Positions 1 to 14,010 are shown, counted from the stretch's first letter. The stretch is 64,000 bases of DNA from Siphonodentalium dalli (GCA_032622095.1 CP136067.1:81740705-81804704), one strand, 5' to 3'. The notes: a model not told the origin generated them from the letters alone. Translations and numbers: made by a program.

Positions 1-538
1 TCCGATTCAACTAAAATTTGGTATATAGGCGTCTTATATAGGCGTCTTCCAATAATATCCTGGACGAGTTCGAAAACCAGCCTGGCCCGATAAAATTTGA
101 TAGAGTTATGGCCCTTAATTAGTCATTTTGCGATAATTAATGATTTTACCTATTAATTAGTCTACCGATACTGATGCACACCAATTGGCGGTAAGCCACC
201 GAAAACGAGACACAGCATCTCTGATGCCACCTCTTGTTTATAATTGGGCTCATGTATTGTATAATACTTGGAACAATAAAGAGCATTTCTTGTCAAATCT
301 TATTTCTCATGTGGGGAAAAATACTCACTTCTGTGGGGAAAATTGAAAACAGATGACAAACTTGGCAAATTATTATTAGAATTATAAGGTTGAAGGGGCC
401 ATAACCGGCGACTCCTTTACTGGAGATATTGTATTGGACTTGGCATGTTATGTTCTTTTTGGGTTCAATGCAACTATGTATTGCACGTTCCCATGCACCT
501 GGTCATGCTAAAATAACGCAATATGTATGGCACATCTG
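1..538. other. Unannotated AT-rich sequence
   Basis: No convincing gene, tRNA or repeat boundary was found. Reading frames are short and broken. Confidence 0.4.
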
Positions 539-1071
539 TAGCTCAACTTGGAGAGGGGATAATTTAGGAATGTAAATGTCTTAATACTAGATTTGATGAG
601 ATATATATATATATATATTAAACTCCAAGATGGCCACAGATGGTGTCCTGAAGGATTTAGTCAATGCAAAGAGTAAAATCCAAGACGGCTTCTGGCAACC
701 ATGTTTTTCAACAAAAGTCGGAAATTTTGTATGTCTCCCATCTGGAGGTAACCCCTGAGGATGAAGTTTGGTCATGATCGGATGTGTGGTCCAGGGCGTG
801 CCAAAGAATTTAGTCATGCAAAGATTAAAATCCAAGATGGCTGCCGACATGCAGACTGCAGCGTGTGCCGATGGATTCAAATTTGAAATCTGGTGGCCAT
901 GTTTTAAAACAAATTTCAAGGGAAAAAACCATGGCTGCCATCTGGAGGTCCATATAAAGTTTGACGATTGGATGAAAGATATGACCTGTCGGGGTGTGCA
1001 AATGGAAATTGTTGACTGATCACAGAAAACCCATGGCAATAGCTCGAACTCGACTTTGTCCAGTTGAGCTA
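539..1071. mobile_element. Old short member of the TAGCTCAACTT satellite-bearing element
   Basis: Starts TAGCTCAACTTGG and ends AGTTGAGCTA, so the ends are inverted. Inside are about two diverged units with 'ccaagatggctgcc' motifs. This is the simplest complete form of the element that fills 2161-14010. Confidence 0.55.
601..619. repeat. (AT)n microsatellite
   Basis: An uninterrupted AT dinucleotide run inside the old element at 539-1071. Confidence 0.85.
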
Positions 1072-1091
1072 AAAAATTAAGTCCCCCCCCC

Positions 1092-1160
1092 CCCATGTTA
1101 TTCATCCGATCGTATCAATATTTTGAAAATATTTCAATACGATCAGATGAATAACATGGG
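1092..1160. repeat. Hairpin inverted repeat
   Basis: CCCATGTTATTCATC at the left is mirrored by GATGAATAACATGGG at the right, with GATCGTAT/ATACGATC further in and a short AT loop. It sits beside a C-run. Probably a short foldback relic. Confidence 0.6.
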
Positions 1161-1422
1161 AGATATATGGTATTATAAGGGGGGATTACTTTTTTTTAGG
1201 TGTTTATAAAAGTGCAGCAAATGAACAGGCTATATTTAATATTTTCTTTGTAACATTTGGCGCAAGATTATATTATTTACCGATTGACGTTAATGTGGAA
1301 GCACTGTAGCTCATTCATAACTTTTGGGCAAATTGAATATGCACCACAAGGAACTAGTCGGTGCTGGCATACCCCCACGGTGCAAATCCAAACATGGGCA
1401 GGTAGGAACCCAAATACTGAAG

Positions 1423-1771
1423 TGCAAATATCTATACCTCCACTCCATTTGTCCGGTCATTCCATCTGTCCGGCTTGATAACTCTAGACATATGAACAAA
1501 TTTCAATAATGTTTGGTATATAAGTTGCAACTTATTTTCCAAAAATTACTGAGAATTATAGATCACAAATAAACAGTTGTATTGGTCCAAAACTGAGACA
1601 AAAATATCTGGACAAACCTGCCTTGCTCAGATTTAACATACTGTGGCAGTAATTTTTGGTATACAAGTTTCAATTTGTAAACCAAATATTATTGAAATTT
1701 GTTCATATTTCAGTTATCAAGCCAGACAGATGAACGGCTGGACAAATGGAGTGGAGGTATAGATATTTGCA
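1423..1771. mobile_element. Foldback element with ~120 bp inverted arms
   Basis: TGCAAATATCTATACCTCC at the left matches GGAGGTATAGATATTTGCA at the right. The complementarity extends inward past TTATCAAGCC and ends near the centre. Each arm is about 120 bp and the spacer about 100 bp. No coding capacity. Confidence 0.55.
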
Positions 1772-1808
1772 TAGGGACATTCACTTTCATTCGACTGCAT
1801 TACATATA

Positions 1809-1956
1809 TACAGCAATGCCCTAAGTAATCGACTCCATAACCACAGCAGGAGAGCTTTCCGATGAATGGCCACAAGCCATATTTAGGACTAAATCCTGAA
1901 AAGTTGCCCATAATTCTGCTGTGGTTATGGAGTCCATTGCTTAGGGCGTTACTGTA
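1809..1956. mobile_element. Palindromic MITE, CAGTAATGCCCTAA family, TA target
   Basis: Ends CAGCAATGCCCTAAG and CTTAGGGCGTTACTG are inverted and flanked by TA, as in Tc1/mariner-type insertions. The centre has the sequence GAGAGCTTTCCGATGAATGG. The second member of the family is at 33868-34084. Confidence 0.6.
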
Positions 1957-3750
1957 GCTATGATAAAAAGCTAAATAATTGAATTTAGGATGCACCAGAC
2001 CTCGATTATCATGATCATGCTTCAATCAAATACAGTGCAAACAAAGAATTAACAGTCTCTGACAGCAAGATGGCGCAACTAGTGGCATATTTGATTATGG
2101 TAGTCAGAACTACGTCATTGATAGCCAATAAACAAGTGTTGATGCATTAAAATGAATATTTTTAGCTCAACTTTACTTTGTAAAGTTTGAGCTATTGCCA
2201 TGGCTTTGTCGTCCGTCGTCCGTGTGTACATAAGGCGTCAACAATGCAGTCTACAGGTCGTACCTTTGGTCGGATCATTATGAAATTTGTCATAGCTGTT
2301 GACATCAACATTTAGACCAGAATGATTAATTTTGGGGTCATTCGGTAAAAAACATGGCCGCCAGTGGCCATCTTGCATTTCAAAATTCAATCCATTAGCA
2401 CGGGCTACAGGGCGTACTGTTTGTCTGATCGTCATGAAATTTGTCATGGATGTTAATATTGACATGTAGATGGGAACGAGTAATTTTGGGGTCATTCGGC
2501 CCAAAAACATGGCCACCAGCAGCCATCTTGGATTTTACTCTTTGTATGACTAAATTCTTTAGCACGGGCTACAGGTCGTACTTTTAGTCTGATCATCATA
2601 AAATTTGTCAAGAATGTTAATAATGACATGTAGATGGGAACGAGTCATTTTGGGGTCATTCGGCCAAAAAACATGGCCGCCAGCAGGCATCTTTGATTTC
2701 ACTCTTTGTATGACTAAATCCTTTAGCACGGGCTACAGGTCGTACCTTTAGTCCGATCATCATAAAATTTGTCATGGCTGTTGAAATTGAAAGTAGATGG
2801 GAACGAGTCATTTTGGGGTCATTCGGACAAAAAACATGGCCACCAGCGGCCATCTTGGATTTCAAAATTCAATCCATTAGCATGGGCCACAGGTCGTACT
2901 GTTTGTCTGATCATCATGAAATTTGTCATGAATGTTAATATTGACATGTAGATGGGAACGAGTAATTTTGGGGTCATTTGGCCAAAAAACATGGCGGCCA
3001 GCAGCCTTCTTGGATTTTACTCTTTATATGACTAAATTCTTTAGCACGGGCTACAGGTCGTACCTTTAGTCTGATCATCATCAAATTTGTCATGGATGTT
3101 AATATTGACATGTAGATGGGAACGAGTAATTTTGGGGTCATTCGGCCAAAAAACATGGCCGCCAGCAGCCATCTTGGATTTTACTCTTTGTATGACTAAA
3201 TCCTTTAGCACGGGCTACAGGTCCTACTTTTAGTCTGATCAGCATAAAATTTGTCAAGAATGTCAATAATGACATGTAGATGGGAACGAGTCATTTTGGG
3301 GTCAATCGGCCAAAAAACATGGCCACCAGCAGCCATCTTGGATTTTACTCTTTGTATGACTAAATCCTTTAGCACGGGATACAGGCCGTACCTTTAGTCT
3401 GATCATCATAAAATTTGTCATGGCTGTTGAAATTGGAATGTAGATGGGAACGAGTAATTTTGGAGTCATTCGGCCAATAAACATGGCCACCAGTGGCCAT
3501 CTTGGATTTCAAAATTTAATCCATTAGCACGGGCCACAGGTCGTACTGTTCGTCTGATCATCATAAAATTTGTCATGGATGTTAACAAAGACATGCAGAT
3601 GGGAACGAGTAATTTTGGGGTCATTCGGCCAAAAAACATGGTCGCCAGCAGCCATCTTGGATTTTACTCTTTGTATGACTAAATCCTTTAGCACGGGCCA
3701 CAGGTTGTACCTTTAGTCTGATCATCATAAAATTTGTCGTGAATGTTAAT

Positions 3751-6700
3751 GAAAGTGTCAATGACACTGTAGCTCAACTTGGAAAGGGAATAATTTAATA
3801 TATTACAGTCAATGGAGCGATTAGGAATGTGGAAAGTTGAATGTCTAATACTAGTATATAGACATGAAGAGAAAAGTAAAATCCAAGATGGCTGCTGGTG
3901 GCCATGTTTTCGGCCGAATGACCCCAAAATGAGTCGTTCCCATCTACATGTCATCGTTAACATCAATGACAAATTTTATGACGATCAGACTAAAGGTACG
4001 ACCTGTAGCCCATGCTATAGAATTTAGTCATACAAAGAGTAAAATCCAAGATGGCTGCTGGCGGCCATGTTTTTTGGCCGATTGACCCCAAAATGACTTG
4101 TTCCAATCTACATGTCATTGTTAACATCCATGACAAATTTGATGATGATCAGACTAAAGGTACGACCTGTAGCCCGTGCTAAAGAATTTAGTCATACAAA
4201 GAGTAAAATCCAAGATGGCTGCTGGCGGCCACGTTTTTTTCCGCCAAATGACCCCAAAATTACTCGTTCCCATCTACATATCAACATTAACATCCAGGAC
4301 AAATTTCATGATGATCAGACGAATAGTACGACCTGTGGCCCGTGCTAATGGATTAAATTTTGAAATCCAAGATGGCCGCTGGCGGCCATGTTTTTTGTCC
4401 GAATGACCCCAAAATGACTCGTTCCCATTTACATTCCAATTTCAACAGCCATGAAAAATTTATGATGATCAGACTGAAGGTACGACCTGTAGCCCGTGCT
4501 AAAGGATTTAGTCATACAAAGAGTAAAATCCAAGATGGCTGCTGGCGGCCATCTTTTTTGGCCGAATGACCCCAAAATGACTCGTTCCCATCTACATGTC
4601 ATTATTAACATTCATGAAAAATTTTATGCTGATCAGACTAAAGATACAACCTGTAGCCCGTGCTAAAGGATTTAGTCATACAAAGTAAAATCCAAGATGG
4701 CTGCTGGCGACCATGTTTTTTGGCCGATTGACCCCAAAATTACCCGTTCCCATCTACATGTCATTGTTAACATCCATGACAAATTTTATGATGATCAGAC
4801 TAAAGGTACGACCTGCAGCCCGTGATAAAGAATTTAGTCATACAAAGAGTAAAATCTAAGATGGCTGCTGGTGGCCATGTTTTTTGGCCGAATGACCCCA
4901 AAATTACTCGTTCCCATCTACATGTAAATATTATCATCCATGACAAATTTCATACAAAGAGTAAAAACATGGCCGCCAGTGGCCATCTTTGTTTTCAAAA
5001 TTCAATCCATTAGCACGGGCCACAGGTCGCACTGCCATCTTGGATTTAGCCATACAAAGAGTAAAATCCAAGATGGCTGGCGGCCATCTTTTTTGGCCGA
5101 ATGACCCCAAAATGACTCGTTCCCATCTACATGTCATTATTAACATTTATGAAAAATATTATGATGATCAGACTAAAGATACAACCTGTAGCCCGTGCTA
5201 AAGGATTTAGTCATACAAAGAGTAAAATCCAAGATGGCTGCTGGCGACCATGTTTTTTGGCCGATTGACCCCAAAATTACTCGTTCCCATCTACATGTCA
5301 TTGTTAACATCCATGACAAATTTTATGATGATCAGACTAAAGGTACGACCTGCAGCCCGTGATAAAGAATTTAGTCATACAAAGAGTAAAATCTAAGATG
5401 GCTGCTGGTGGCCATGTTTTTTAGCCGAATGACCCCAAAATTACTCGTTCCCATCTACATGTAAATATTATCATCCATGACAAATTTCATGATGATCAGA
5501 CAATCAGTACGACCTGTGGCCCGTGCTAATGGATTAAATTTTGAAATCCAAGATGGCCGCTGGCGGCCATGTTTTTTGTCAGAATGACCCCAAAATGACT
5601 CGTTCCCATCTACATTCCAATATCAACAGCCATGACAAATTTTATAATGATCAGACTAAAGGTACGACCTGTAGCCCGTGCTAAAGGATTTAGTCATACA
5701 AAGAGTAAAATCCAAGATGGCTGCTGACGGCCATGTTTTTTGGCCGAATGACCCCAAAATGACTCGTTCCCATCTACATGTCATTATTAACATTCTTGAC
5801 AAATTTTATGATGATCAGACTAAAAGTAGGACCTGTAGCCCGTGCTAAAGGATTTAGTCATGCAAAGAGTAAAATCCAAGACGGCTGCTGGCGGCCATGT
5901 TTTTTGGCCGATTGACCCCAAATGACTCGTTCCAATCTACATGTCATTGTTAACATCCATGACAAATTTGATGATGATCAGACTAAAGGTACGACCTGTA
6001 GCCCGTGCTAAAGAATTTAGTCATACAAAGAGTAAAATCCAAGATGGCTGCTGGCGGACATGTTTTTGGGCCGAATGACCCCAAAATTACTCGTTCCCAT
6101 CTACATGTCAATATTAACATCCATGACAAATTTCATGACGATCAGACGAACAGTGCGACCTGTGGCCCGTGCTAATGGATTGAATTTTGAAAACAAAGAT
6201 GGCCACTGGCAGCCATGTTTTTTGTCCGAATGACCCCAAAATGACTCGTTCCCATCTACATTCCAATTTCAACAGCCATGATAAATTTCATGATGATCAG
6301 ACTAAAGGTACGACCTGTAGCCCGTGCTAAAGGATTTAGTCATACAAAGAGTAAAATCCAAGATGGCTGCTGGCGGCCATGTTTTTTGCCCGAATAATCC
6401 AAAAATGACTCGTTCCCATCTACATGTCATTGTTAACATCCATGACAAATTTTATGACGATCTGACTAAAGGTACGACCTGTAGCCCGTGCTAAAGGATT
6501 TAGTCATGCAAAGAGTAAAATCGAAGATGGCTGCTGGCGGCCATGTTTTTTGGCCGAATGACCCCAAAATTACTCGTTCCCATCTACATGTCAATATTAG
6601 CATCCATGACAAATTTCATGACGATCAGACGAACAGTAAGGCCTGTAGCCCGTGCTAATGGATTGAACATTGAAATCTAAGATGGCCGCTGGCGGCCATG

Positions 6701-6902
6701 TTTTTTTTTCCGTATGACCCCAAAATGAATCATTCCGGTACAAATGTTGATGTCAACAGCTATGACAAATTTCATAATGATCCGATCAAAGGTACGACCT
6801 GTAGCCTCTATTGTTGACGCGTTACGTACACACGCACACACGGACGACGGACGACAAAGCCATGGCAATAGCTCAAACTTTACAAAGTAAAGTTGAGCTA
6901 AT
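3751..6902 (+). mobile_element. Nested satellite-bearing element, opposite orientation
   Basis: Starts GAAAGTGTCAATGACACTG TAGCTCAACTTGG and ends AAAGTTGAGCTAAT. It holds about 18 units of ~160 bp read in plus orientation, then a (CACACG) run. Host sequence reads gatgttaat before it and aatgacatgt after it, the same junction seen intact at 2608-2625. A TAAT duplication is possible. Open frames here are only the repeated unit read through. Confidence 0.55.
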
Positions 6903-7480
6903 AATGACATGTAGATGGGAACGAGTCATTTTGGGGTCATTCGGCTGAAAAACATGGCCGCCAGCAGCCATCTTTGATTTTACTCTTTGTATGACTAAAT
7001 CCTTTAGCACGGGCTACAGGTCGTACCTTTAGTCTGATCATCATAAAATTTGTCATGGCTGTTGATATTGGAATGTAAATGGGAACGAGTAATTTTGGGG
7101 TTATTCGGCAGAAAAACATGGCCGCCAGCAGCCATCTTTGATTTTACTCTTTGTATGACTAAATCCTTTAGCACGGGCTACAGGTCGTACATTTAGTCTG
7201 ATCATCATAAAATTTGTCATGGCTGTTGAAATTGGAATGTAAATGGGAACGAGTTATTTTGGAGTCATTCGGACAAAAAACATGGCCGCCAGTGGCCATT
7301 TTGGATTTCAAAATTTAATCCATTAGCATGGGCCACAGGTCGTACTGTTCGTCTGATCATCATGAAATTTGTCATGATTGTTAATATTGGATTTTACTCT
7401 TTGTATGACTAAATTCTTTAGCATGGGCTACAGGTCGTACCTTTAGTCTGATCGTCATAAAATTTGTCATAGATGTTAAT

Positions 7481-10420
7481 GAAAGTGTCAATGACACTGT
7501 AGCTCAACTTGGAAAGGGAATAATTTAATGTATTACAGTCAATGGAGCCATTAGGAATGTGGAAAGTTGAATATCTAATACATGTTTATAGACATGAAGA
7601 GAAAAGTTAAATCCAAGATGGCTGCTGGCGGCCATGATTTCGGCCGAATGACCCCAAAATGAGTCGTTCCCATCTACATGTCATCGTTAACATCCATGAC
7701 AAATTCTATGACGATCAGACTAAAGGTACGACCTGTAGCCCATGCTAAAGAATTTAGTCATACAAAGAGTAAAATCCAAGATGGCTGCTGGCGGCCATGT
7801 TTTTTGGCCGAATGATCCCAAAATGACTCGTTCCCATCTACATGTCATTATTAACATTCATGACAAATTTTATGATGATCAGACTAAAGGTATGACATGT
7901 AGCCCGCGCTAAAGAATTTAGTCATACAAAGAGTAAAATCCAAGATGGCTGCTGGCGGCCATTTTTTGGGCCGAATGACCCCAAAATTACTCGTTCCCAT
8001 CTACATGTCAATATTATCATCCATGACAAATTTCATGATCATCAGACGAACAGTACGACCTGTGGCCCGTGCTAATGGATTAAATTTTTAAATCCAAGAT
8101 GGCCACTGGCGGCCATGTTTTTTGTCCGAATGACCCCAAAATGACTTGTTCCCATCTACATTCCAATTTCAACAACCATGACAAATTTTATGATGATCAG
8201 ACTAAAGGTACGACCTGTAGCCCGTGCTAAAGGATTTAGTCATACAAAGAGTAAAATCCAAGATGGCTGCTGGCGGCCATGTTTTTCGGCCGAATGACCT
8301 CAAAATGACTCGTTCCCATCTACATGTCATTATTAACATTCATGACAAATTTCATGATGATCAGACAAAAGGTACAACCTGTAGCCCGTGCTAAAGGATT
8401 TAGTCATACAAAGAGTAAAATCCAAGATGGCTGCTGGTGTCCAGGTTTTTTGGCCGAATGACCCCAAAATTACTCGTTCCCATCTACATGTCATTGTTAA
8501 CATCCATGACACATTTTATGATGATCAGACTAAAGGTACGACCTGCAGCCCGTGCTAAAGAATTTAGTCATACAAAGAGTAAAATCCAAGATGGCTGCTG
8601 GCGGCCATGTTTTTGGGCCGAATGACCCCAAAATTACTCGTTCCCATCTACATGTCAATATTATCATCCATGACAAATTTCATGATGATCAGACGAACAG
8701 TACGACCTGTGGCCCGTGCTAATGGATTAAATTTTTAAACCCAATATGGTCGCTGGCGGCCATGTTTTTTGTCCGAATGACCCCAAAATGACTCGTTCCC
8801 ATCTACATTCCAATTTCAACAACCATGACAAATTTTATGATGATCAGACTAAAAGTAGGACATGTAGCCCGTGCTAAAGGATTTAGTCATACAAAGAGTA
8901 AAATCCAAGATGGCTGCTGGCGACCATGTTTTTTAGCCGAATGACCCCAAAATTACTCGTTCCCATCTACATGTCATTGTTAATATACATGACAAATTTT
9001 ATGATGATCAGACTAAAGGTACGACCTGCAGCCCGTGCTAAAGAATTTAGTCATACAAAGAGTAAAATCGAAGATGGCTGCTGGCGGCCATGTTTATTGG
9101 CCGAATGACCCCAAAATTACTCGTTCCCATCTACATGTCAATATTATCATCCATGACAAATTTCATGGTGATCAGACGAACAGTACGACCTGTGGCCCGT
9201 GCTAATGGATTAAATTTTGAAATCCAAGATGGCTGCTGGCGGCCATGTTTTTTGTCCGAATGACCCCAAAATGACTCGTTCCCATCTACATTCCAATTTC
9301 AACAGCCATGACAAATTTTATGATGATCAGACTAAAGGTACGACCTGTAGCCCGTGCTAAAGGATTTAGTCATACAAAGAGTAAAATACAGGATGGCTGC
9401 TGGCGGCCATGTTTTTTGGCCGAATGACCCCAAAATGACTCGTTCCCATCTACATGTCATTATTAACATTCTTGACAAAATTTATGATGATCAGACTAAA
9501 AGTACGACCTGTAGCCCGTGCTAAAGAATTTAGTCATACAAAGAGTAAAATCCAAGATGGCTGCTGGCGGCCCATGTTTTTGGGCCGAATGACCCCAAAA
9601 TTACTCGTTCCCATCTACATGTCAATATTAACATCCATGACAAATTTCATGAAGATCAGACAAACAGTACGGCCTGTAGCCCGTGCTAATGGATTGAATT
9701 TTGAAATCCAATATGGCCACTGGCGGCCATGTTTATTTTCCGAATGACCCCAAAATTAAATATTCTGGTCTAAATGTTGATGTCAACAGCTATGACAAAT
9801 TTCATAATGATCCGACGAAAGGTACGACCTGTAGCCTGCATTGTTGACGCCTTACGTACACACGTACACACGCACACACGAACACACGCACACACGTACA
9901 CACGGACGACGGACAACAAAGCCATGGCAATAGCTCAAACTTTACAAAGTAAAGTTGAGCTAAAAATACGACCTGTAGCCCGTGCTAAAGAATTTAGTCA
10001 TACAAAGAGTAAAATCCAAGATGGCTGCTGGCGGCCATGTTTTTGGACCGAATGACCCCAAAATTACTCGTTCCCATCTACATGTCAATATTAACATCCA
10101 TGACAAATTTCATGATGATCAGACAAACAGTACGGCCTGTAGCCCGTGCTAATGGATTGAATTTTGAAATCAAAGATGGCTGCTGGCGGCCATGTTTTTT
10201 TTTCCGTATGACCCCAAAATTAATCATTCTGGTCTAAATGTTGATGTCAACAGCTATGACAAATTTCATAATGATCCGACCAAAGGTACGACCTGTAGCC
10301 TGCATTGTTGACGCCTTACGTACACACGTACACACACGCACACGCACACACGTACACACGGACGACGGACGACAAAGCCATGGCAATAGCTCAAACTTTA
10401 CAAAGTAAAGTTGAGCTAAT
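7481..10420 (+). mobile_element. Second nested satellite-bearing element, with duplicated tail
   Basis: Same left end (GAAAGTGTCAATGACAC) and right end (AAGTTGAGCTAAT) as the element at 3751, and the same host junction. A right end is reached at about 9961, but roughly 460 bp (two units, microsatellite and end) are repeated to 10420. Confidence 0.55.
9858..9904. repeat. (CACACG/CACGTA)n microsatellite
   Basis: Runs of acacacg and acacacgta just inside the element end. Homologous, shorter runs are at 6829-6845 and 10320-10360. Confidence 0.8.
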
Positions 10421-11277
10421 AATGACATGTAGATGGGAACGAGTCATTTTGGTGTCATTCGGCCAAAAAAACATGGCCGCCCAGCAGCCATCTTGGATTT
10501 TACTCTTTGTATGACTAAATTCTTTAGCATAGGCTACAGGTCGTACCTTTAGTCTGATCGTCATAAAATTTGTCATGGATGTTAACGATGACATGTAGAT
10601 GGGATACAATCATTTTGGGGTCATTCGGCCGAAAACATGGCCGCCAGCAGCCATCTTGGATTTTACTTTTCTCTTCATGTCTATAAACTAGTATTAGACA
10701 TTCAACTTTCCACATTCCTAATCGCTCCATTGACTGTAATACATTAAATTATTCCCTTTCCAAGTTGAGCTACAGTGTCATTGACACTTTCATTTAATGA
10801 CAGCGATACAAGTTCTGACCACTTTTCGCTTCAATAAGACCCCTGTATGTAGTTCATAATTTTAGATAAATATATCATTGAACGTTGTAACAACATTAAG
10901 AGCGCTTGATACTGTCAGATGGACTTGGTTCACGGCATTTGTCGCCATAAATAGAAGGCATAAAGATGATGTATAAACAATGTTAACAAATCGAAAGTAC
11001 TGTTCGCAACTCGACATACAGGTAATCCGAGGGTACACTGGATGTGTAAAAACGATTATTGGTCAAGGGTAATCAAATCCGATTTTGTATGCACAAATAT
11101 TGCTTAGATCACAGGGAATCAATCACAGGACACGCTTGTGTTGTTGATTAACCATTCATTACTAAATGTGTACATTAAAAGAAACACTTAAATTTAGAGC
11201 ATATAGCTATTTGTTTATGAACATGATGGGTGGGGTGGGGGGGGGGGGGGCTTGAGTATCTAACCTCTGGAGCAGTT

Positions 11278-14010
11278 ATTAGCTCAACTTTACTTTGTAA
11301 AGTTTGAGCTATTGCCATGGCTTTGTCGTCCGTGTGTGCGTGTGTACGGGCGGCGTCAACAATAGAGGCTACAGGTCGTACCTTTGATCGGATCATTATG
11401 AAATTTGTCATAGCTGTTGACATCAACATTTGTACCGGAATGATTCATTTTGGGGTCATACGGAAAAAAAACATGGCCGCCAGTGGCCATCTTAGATTTC
11501 AAAATTCAATCCATTAGCACGGGCTACAGGCCGTACTGTTCATCTGATCGTCATGAAATTTGTCATGGATGTTAATATTGACATGTAGATGGGAACGAGT
11601 AATTTTGAGGTCATTCGGCCAAAAAACATGGCCGCCAGCAGCCATCTTCGATTTTACTCTTTGCATGACTAAATCCTTTAGCACGGGCTACAGGTCGTAC
11701 CTTTAGTCAGATCGTCATAAAATTTGTCATGGATGTTAACAATGACATGTAGATGGGAACGAGTCATTTTTGGGTTATTCGGGCAAAAAACATGGCCGCC
11801 AGCAGCCATCTTGGATTTTACTCTTTGTATGACTAAATCCTTTAGCACGGGCTACAGGTCGTACCTTTAGTCTGATAATCATAACGAGTCATTTTGGGGT
11901 CATTCGGACAAAAAACATGGCCGCCAGTGGCCATCTTTGTTTTCAATATTCAATCCATTAGCACGGGCCACAGGTCGCACTGTTCGTCTGATCATCATGA
12001 AATTTGTCATGGATGTTAATATTGACATGTAGATGGGAACGAGTAATTTTGAGGTCATTCGGCCAAAAAACATGGCCGCCAGCAGCCATCTTCGATTTTA
12101 CTCTTTGCATGACTAAATCCTTTAGCACGGGCTACAGGTCGTACCTTTAGTCAGATCGTCATAAAATTTGTCATGGATGTTAACAATGACATGTAGATGG
12201 GAACGAGTCATTTTTGGGTTATTCGGGCAAAAAACATGGCCGCCAGCAGCCATCTTGGATTTTACTCTTTGTATGACTAAATCCTTTAGCACGGGCTACA
12301 GGTCGTACCTTTAGTCTGATAATCATGAAATTTATCATGGCTGTTGAAATTGGAATGTAGATGGGAACGAGTCATTTTGGGGTCATTCGGACAAAAAACA
12401 TGGCCACCAGTGGCCATCTTTGTTTTCAAAATTCAATCCATTAGCACGGGCCACAGGTCGCACTGTTCGTCTGATCATCATGAAATTTGTCATGGATGTT
12501 AATATTGACATGTAGATGGGAACGAGTAATTTTGGGGTCATTCGGCCCAAAAACATGGCCGCCAGCAGCCATCTTGGATTTTACTCTTTGTATGACTAAA
12601 TTCTTTAGCACGGGCTACAGGTCGTACCTTTAGTCTGATCATCATAAAATTTGTCATGGATGTTAACAATGACATGTAGATTGGAACGAGTCATTTTGGA
12701 GTCAATGGGCCAAAAAACATGGCCGCCAGCAGCCGTCTTGGATTTTACTCTTTGCATGACTAAATCCTTTAGCACGGGCTACAGGTCCTACTTTTAGTCT
12801 GATCATCATAAAATTTGTCAAGAATGTTAAAAATCACATGTAGATGGGAACGAGTCATTTTGGGGTCATTCGGCCAAATAACATGGCCACCAGCAGCCAT
12901 CTTAGATTTTACTCTTTGTATGACTAAATTCTTTATCACGGGGCTGCAGGTCGTACCTTTAGTCTGATCATCATAAAATTTGTCATGGATGTTAACAATG
13001 ACATGTAGATGGGAACGAGTAATTTTGGGGTCAATCGGCCAAAAAACATGGTCGCCAGCAGCCATCTTGAATTTTACTCTTTGTATGACTAAATCCTTTA
13101 GCACGGGCTACAGGTTGTATCTTTAGTCTGATCATCATAAAATTTTTCATGAATGTTAATGACATGTAGATGGGAACGAGTCATTTTGGGGTCATTCGGC
13201 CAAAAAAGATGGCCGCCAGCAGCCATCTTGGATTTTACTCTTTGTATGACTAAATCCTTTAGCACGGGCTACAGGTCGTACCTTTAGTCTGATCATCATA
13301 AAAATTTTCATGGCTGTTGAAATTGGAATGTAAATGGGAACGAGTTATTTTGGGGTCATTCGGACAAAAAACATGGCCGCCAGCGGCCATCTTGGATTTC
13401 AAAATTTAATCCATTAGCACGGGCCACAGGTCGTACTATTCGTCTGATCATCATGAAATTTGTCCTGGATGTTAATGTTGATATGTAGATGGGAACGAGT
13501 AATTTTGGGGTCATTTGGCGAAAAAACGTGGCCGCCAGCAGCCATCTTGGATTTTACTCTTTGTATGACTAAATTCTTTAGCACGGGGCTACAGGTCGTA
13601 CCTTTAGTCTGATCATCATAAAATTTGTCATGGATGTTAACAATGACATGTAGATTGGAACGAGTCATTTTGGGGTCAATCGGCCAAAAAACATGGCCGC
13701 CAGCAGCCATCTTGGATTTTACTCTTTGTATGACTAAATTCTTTAGCATGGGCTACAGGTCGTACCTTTAGTCTGATCGTCATAAAATTTGTCATTGATG
13801 TTAACGATGACATGTAGATGGGAACGACTCATTTTGGGGTCATTCGGCCGAAAACATGGCCGCCAGCAGCCATCTTGGATTTTACTTTTCTCTTCATGTC
13901 TATAAACTAGTATTAGACATTCAACTTTCTACATTCCTTATCGCTCCATTGACTGTAATATATTAAATTATTCCCTTTCCAAGTTGAGCTACAGTGTCAT
14001 TGACACTTTC
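11278..14010 (-). mobile_element. Complete satellite-bearing element, uninterrupted
   Basis: Begins TAGCTCAACTTTACTTTG and ends AGTTGAGCTACAGTGTCATTGACACTTTC. About 15 units of ~160 bp lie between, and none are interrupted. A 12048-12330 block repeats 11600-11880 almost exactly, showing recent local amplification. At 2.7 kb it is the best type copy for the family. Confidence 0.6.

Larger units (their letters stand above)
2161..10791 (-). mobile_element. Satellite-bearing element, interrupted by two copies of itself
   Basis: Left end TAGCTCAACTTTACTTTG with a CGTCCGTCGTCCGTGTGTAC stretch behind it; right end CAAGTTGAGCTACAGTGTCATTGACAC. Between them are head-to-tail units of about 155-165 bp in two alternating subtypes, one with 'tactctttgtatgactaaa', one with 'tcaaaattcaatccattag'. 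The array is split by opposite-orientation elements at 3751-6902 and 7481-10420. The architecture (short ends, microsatellite, tandem core) resembles the pearl-type non-autonomous elements of bivalves; that assignment is by analogy. Confidence 0.55.

Noticed and set aside
3960-3990. C/D-box-like ATGATGA...CTGA strings in satellite units
   Set aside because: ATGATGATCAGAC is simply part of every unit; there is no closing stem, no properly placed D box, and dozens of copies exist.
2238-13749. Many open frames of 60-111 codons with near-identical products (for example TPKLLVPIYMS or KSKMAAGGHVF)
   Set aside because: They are the ~160 bp satellite unit read through in frames that happen to lack stops. 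They recur in both orientations and have no start or splice context.
2161-14010. CRISPR-like regular repeats
   Set aside because: Units are 155-165 bp, contiguous, without spacers, and the genome is eukaryotic.
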